Source of the DNA: Paragyromitra xinjiangensis
Lineage: Eukaryota > Ascomycota > Pezizomycetes > Pezizales > Discinaceae
Assembly (NCBI GenBank): GCA_038503065.1
Contig: JBCAMK010000018.1
Span: 62,001 to 126,000 of the forward strand
Reading direction: 5' to 3'
Length of the DNA stretch: 64,000 nt
Shown one piece after another: positions 61,553 to 64,000 of the stretch (the stretch's first letter is position 1; the number at the start of each line of letters is the position of its first letter). Below the pieces are notes generated by a model. The model saw only the letters and a program-made list of their open reading frames with translations, searched no databases and was not told where the DNA came from. The translations under genes were made by a program, and so were the position numbers.

Positions 61553-63424
61553 TTTGGAAACTTTGGAGCATTGTAGAGCTCGAGGAGGAGAATTCTGGTG
61601 GGTTTCTATATTCAGTACCAGGTCAACTATGGGTAAGCTTGGGATTGCATGTTTGAAGACTGTGTGAATCGAAAGAATTGCTACGAACCCAGCCCCATGA
61701 CCTTCTTCTCATCCAGATGCATCTTTGCTTGGTCAAGCCAGTATCAACGCGTATTTCAATCGATAACCAGACAGAGTTGCTTGAAACAGATGCCCAGAGC
61801 GTGGAGCAGTTCAAGCGTCAATACGAAGAGCAATGCAGCTATCGCGGGAACGAAGGTGTAGAGGAGGGGTAGGAAAGGGGATTGGAGGTTTATGACATCA
61901 AATACCACGTTATAAGACAAGCGCAGATGTCGAGAGATGGCATCGCGTTGGAACTCGGGATTGATCCGTTCCTGGTCGGCGTTGATCGAGCCTCTTTCCC
62001 TTCTGGGTTAGACGCAGACGCAACTTGTATGCAACAACGGATGTTACCTTAGCGATTAGCGACCATCGACATCGGGACCCCGGATGCCGGGGTTCCACGG
62101 TCTCCAAAGAATATTGATATAATGACTGCGGAGTGTTTCCCGCTCTCGTATAAACATCAGCTATTGTAGGTGAGACTTCTACCTCGTATTTATCAGAAAA
62201 GCCAAGTAAACAACTCATAGACTATCAATCCCATCCAATTGGACCGTATCGCATCATCTCAGCGAGATATCCTTCGTATCTTGCTCCCAAGGTTTGATCT
62301 ACCTTCTAGGTTTTCACGTGAAAGATGAACAGTTGAGGATATCATTGTAGCAAAACGAAAAAGTAATACATGAGCTTTAGTGATTTCTCCGCACGCCGAA
62401 CTTGAATAATCTCCTGACGCATTAGGACTTCCCTAGATAGATCTAGAGTTTGTAGAAAATAACTGAGATAATAGGTTGGTATGGTAGGATTAATTCTTAG
62501 TATGAGCGAAAGGAACCCCCAAAAGGCCCCAGGAGTGATAAATTTATATAATATGTAGCTACTAAGGTGATCAAAGAACCGCTGCCGATGGTGGGGAGCT
62601 TAGACTATAGAGAAGGCTGAAAGTATGATCATTATGATGCGAATAAATATGTTCAATTATAGTGTAGGGAGATTTTTGGGTGTAGCGATCAATTTTTGTT
62701 ATGCATTCAGCCATTCAAGACCTCTTTATATGTGATATTAGAGGTTGAACAGCCCGCAATAATGTAAAGGAATGCCAAGAGATCAGAAGAAGGAACCGCA
62801 AATATTTAGTTTTGCATTCAACAGGCCCTGAGCAGCCGATATACCACCAGATATCGATTCAAGTGGTCGAAAATACCATATATTTGCTACCACGGGTATT
62901 GTTTACCGACGCTAGTGCCCAGCGCAACTACATGTACCATCTTATCAAATCATCTGGGTAAACGTGATTATCACCAAAGGGGTTGAAAAACAGCATAATA
63001 GCTTTTCGATATAAGAACATGGTCGGGAGCAGACTTTGACATTATTATGTCAAGAATACCCCCTTACCGATAATATAGTGATACATGTATTTCATAATCG
63101 AGACTCAGTAGTCACGGTGGTAAGATGACTTATAATAATTAGAGGTGGTTCAGATAGCTTGGGTAGGGATATAAAGCTTATCTTTATATCGAGGATATTC
63201 TAGCTCATATCGAGGATTTTATATTAGAATCCTTCCATCGAGAATCTGCTGTACTCGCAAAAATACCCTAATGGTGTTCTAGGGCTGGAAGGGTCACCCT
63301 TTCCATCACAGGAGGACTTCGCTGTAAAAACTATATGGGAACGGCAATCGCCTCCTAGTTGCTGTATATACGAGCATGTAGCTTAGGTGGTAAAGAAAGT
63401 GACTAGGGAACTTAAACTGCGGAA

Positions 63425-63451
63425 TTTTCTCCGTCTTTAAGACGGGGAAAA
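63425..63451. repeat. near-perfect inverted repeat (hairpin)
   Basis: Two 13-base arms (TTTTCTCCGTCTT and AAGACGGGGAAAA) around a single T, with one mismatched pair. It could fold as a tight hairpin in RNA or be the core of a small inverted-repeat element. Confidence 0.75.
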
Positions 63452-63752
63452 TGAGGAAAAATAGATGGAGAGAAGATGGAGGGGCATCGAATTTCTCTTA
63501 TTATGGCCTTCTTGTTTTACTATACCTGGTAGTAGGGAAAGTAAGAAATTGCTTGTACCTTTCTTTCTGGGGGCTGTAGCGGCGAAGATTTATCTACTGT
63601 TGGGCAGAGCTACACGCAGTTTGAATCCTTGTATTTCAGTGCCATAGCAAAATGAGTGGAAATAGAAGGACACCAAATGGCTTAGGGTAGATTTGGTTGG
63701 CCCTACATGTAATCTTGCTGTGCAGGTGCGACTGTAAATCCTTACATTCATC

Positions 63753-63806
63753 TCCCTACTTCCTCTTCATTCCCTACTTTCTCTTCACTCCCTACTTTCT
63801 CCTCAC
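63753..63806. repeat. 18-bp tandem repeat, three copies
   Basis: Three adjacent 18-base pyrimidine-rich units of the form TCCCTACTTTCTCTTCAC differing at one to three positions, 20 bases beyond the stop codon of the gene at the right edge. Confidence 0.88.
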
Positions 63807-63826
63807 TCCCCCAACTTTGATACCAA

Positions 63827-64000
63827 TCAAGGTAAAACCTTTACAGACACGTCCTTTTGCTTTCTAACAAAGATCTTCTGTGGATCCCTAGATCCATCAG
63901 CCCTATACCACCTCCATAAACCGAGGACTGCTTCATACATCGGGTAAGCCAGTTCCAGCCGAAGAGGGGGAAGTTCTGAGCCACCGAACCAAACAATCAA
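63827..64000 (-). CDS. 3' end of an unidentified gene, cut by the window edge
   Basis: The minus strand from the window end is open for 57 codons to a TGA at 63827 and reads like protein: WFGGSELPPLRLELAYPMYE, then AVLGLWRWYRADGSRDPQK and a basic end (IFVRKQKDVSVKVLP). No family is recognised and most of the gene lies outside the window. The compositional contrast with the AT-rich DNA next to it supports coding, but the call is tentative. Confidence 0.42.
   Translation of the reverse strand: MIVWFGGSELPPLRLELAYPMYEAVLGLWRWYRADGSRDPQKIFVRKQKDVSVKVLP

Larger units (their letters stand above)
61553..63826. other. mostly gene-free region, one possible exon
   Basis: The first part is the promoter of the peptidase gene. 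A plus-strand frame at 61717-61872 (ATG to TAG, 51 codons) reads like protein (ISIDNQTELLETDAQSVEQF, YEEQCSYRG) and may be a small gene or a stray exon; I cannot place it. Beyond 62220 the DNA is AT-rich with no coding sign. A period-21 direct repeat of ATATCGAGGAT occurs at 63186 and 63207. Confidence 0.4.

Noticed and set aside
1..64000. CRISPR array, prophage, insertion sequence or bacterial operon
   Set aside because: The spliced fungal genes throughout rule out a prokaryotic setting, and no regularly spaced repeat array is present.
1..64000. Secondary-metabolite gene cluster
   Set aside because: A methyltransferase, MFS, MATE and SDR occur, but they are scattered over 44 kb among unrelated genes and there is no polyketide synthase, peptide synthetase, terpene synthase or cluster regulator.

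Overview
This window is nuclear DNA from a filamentous ascomycete (Pezizomycotina). Genes are split by many short introns (about 46-170 nt) with GT...AG ends, some with a GCTAAC-type branch site. Coding density is low, there is no operon structure, and the protein families are typical of moulds: LaeA-type methyltransferase, App1/DUF2183, DUF6536, DUF5672, ankyrin and PLAC8 proteins, and a fungal hybrid histidine kinase. The general look suggests a Leotiomycete; that is inference, since no marker gene is present.

Layout. 0-9.3 kb: a SAM-dependent methyltransferase cut by the left edge, an App1-like phosphatidate phosphatase and a two-exon orphan. 9.3-26.4 kb: 17 kb of mostly gene-free DNA with one convincing small gene (a Cys/Trp-rich 107-aa protein at 15.3-15.7 kb), short tandem repeats and no recognisable transposon. 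26.4-33.6 kb: a PLAC8 protein, an agmatinase with a predicted signal peptide and a C-terminal KDEL, and a MATE transporter, all on the minus strand. 33.6-37.1 kb: gene-free. 37.1-44.4 kb: an MFS transporter with one unresolved splice or frameshift, a DUF6536 membrane protein and a short-chain dehydrogenase/reductase. 44.8-45.2 kb: a likely ankyrin-like gene relic. 47.1-50.5 kb: an eight-exon hybrid histidine kinase in which lysine occupies the usual phospho-histidine position. 51.6-54.6 kb: a seven-exon protein of unknown function followed, in the same direction, by a DUF5672 glycosyltransferase-like protein. 55.7-58.5 kb: a small orphan, an ankyrin-repeat protein and a short basic protein. 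59.0-61.6 kb: a seven-exon secreted or vacuolar M28 metallopeptidase of the glutamate carboxypeptidase II type. 61.6-64 kb: mostly gene-free, with a hairpin, a short tandem repeat and the 3' end of a gene cut by the right edge.

The genes do not form a recognised biosynthetic cluster. The nearest thing to a functional neighbourhood is agmatinase plus MATE transporter (possible amine production and export, inference only). The most notable observations are the histidine kinase with a degenerate H-box, the agmatinase with both a signal peptide and KDEL, and a recurring shift from C-rich to G-rich coding strand along single genes or exons. Exon boundaries were worked out by hand from splice motifs and reading-frame phase; no alignment or search was run.
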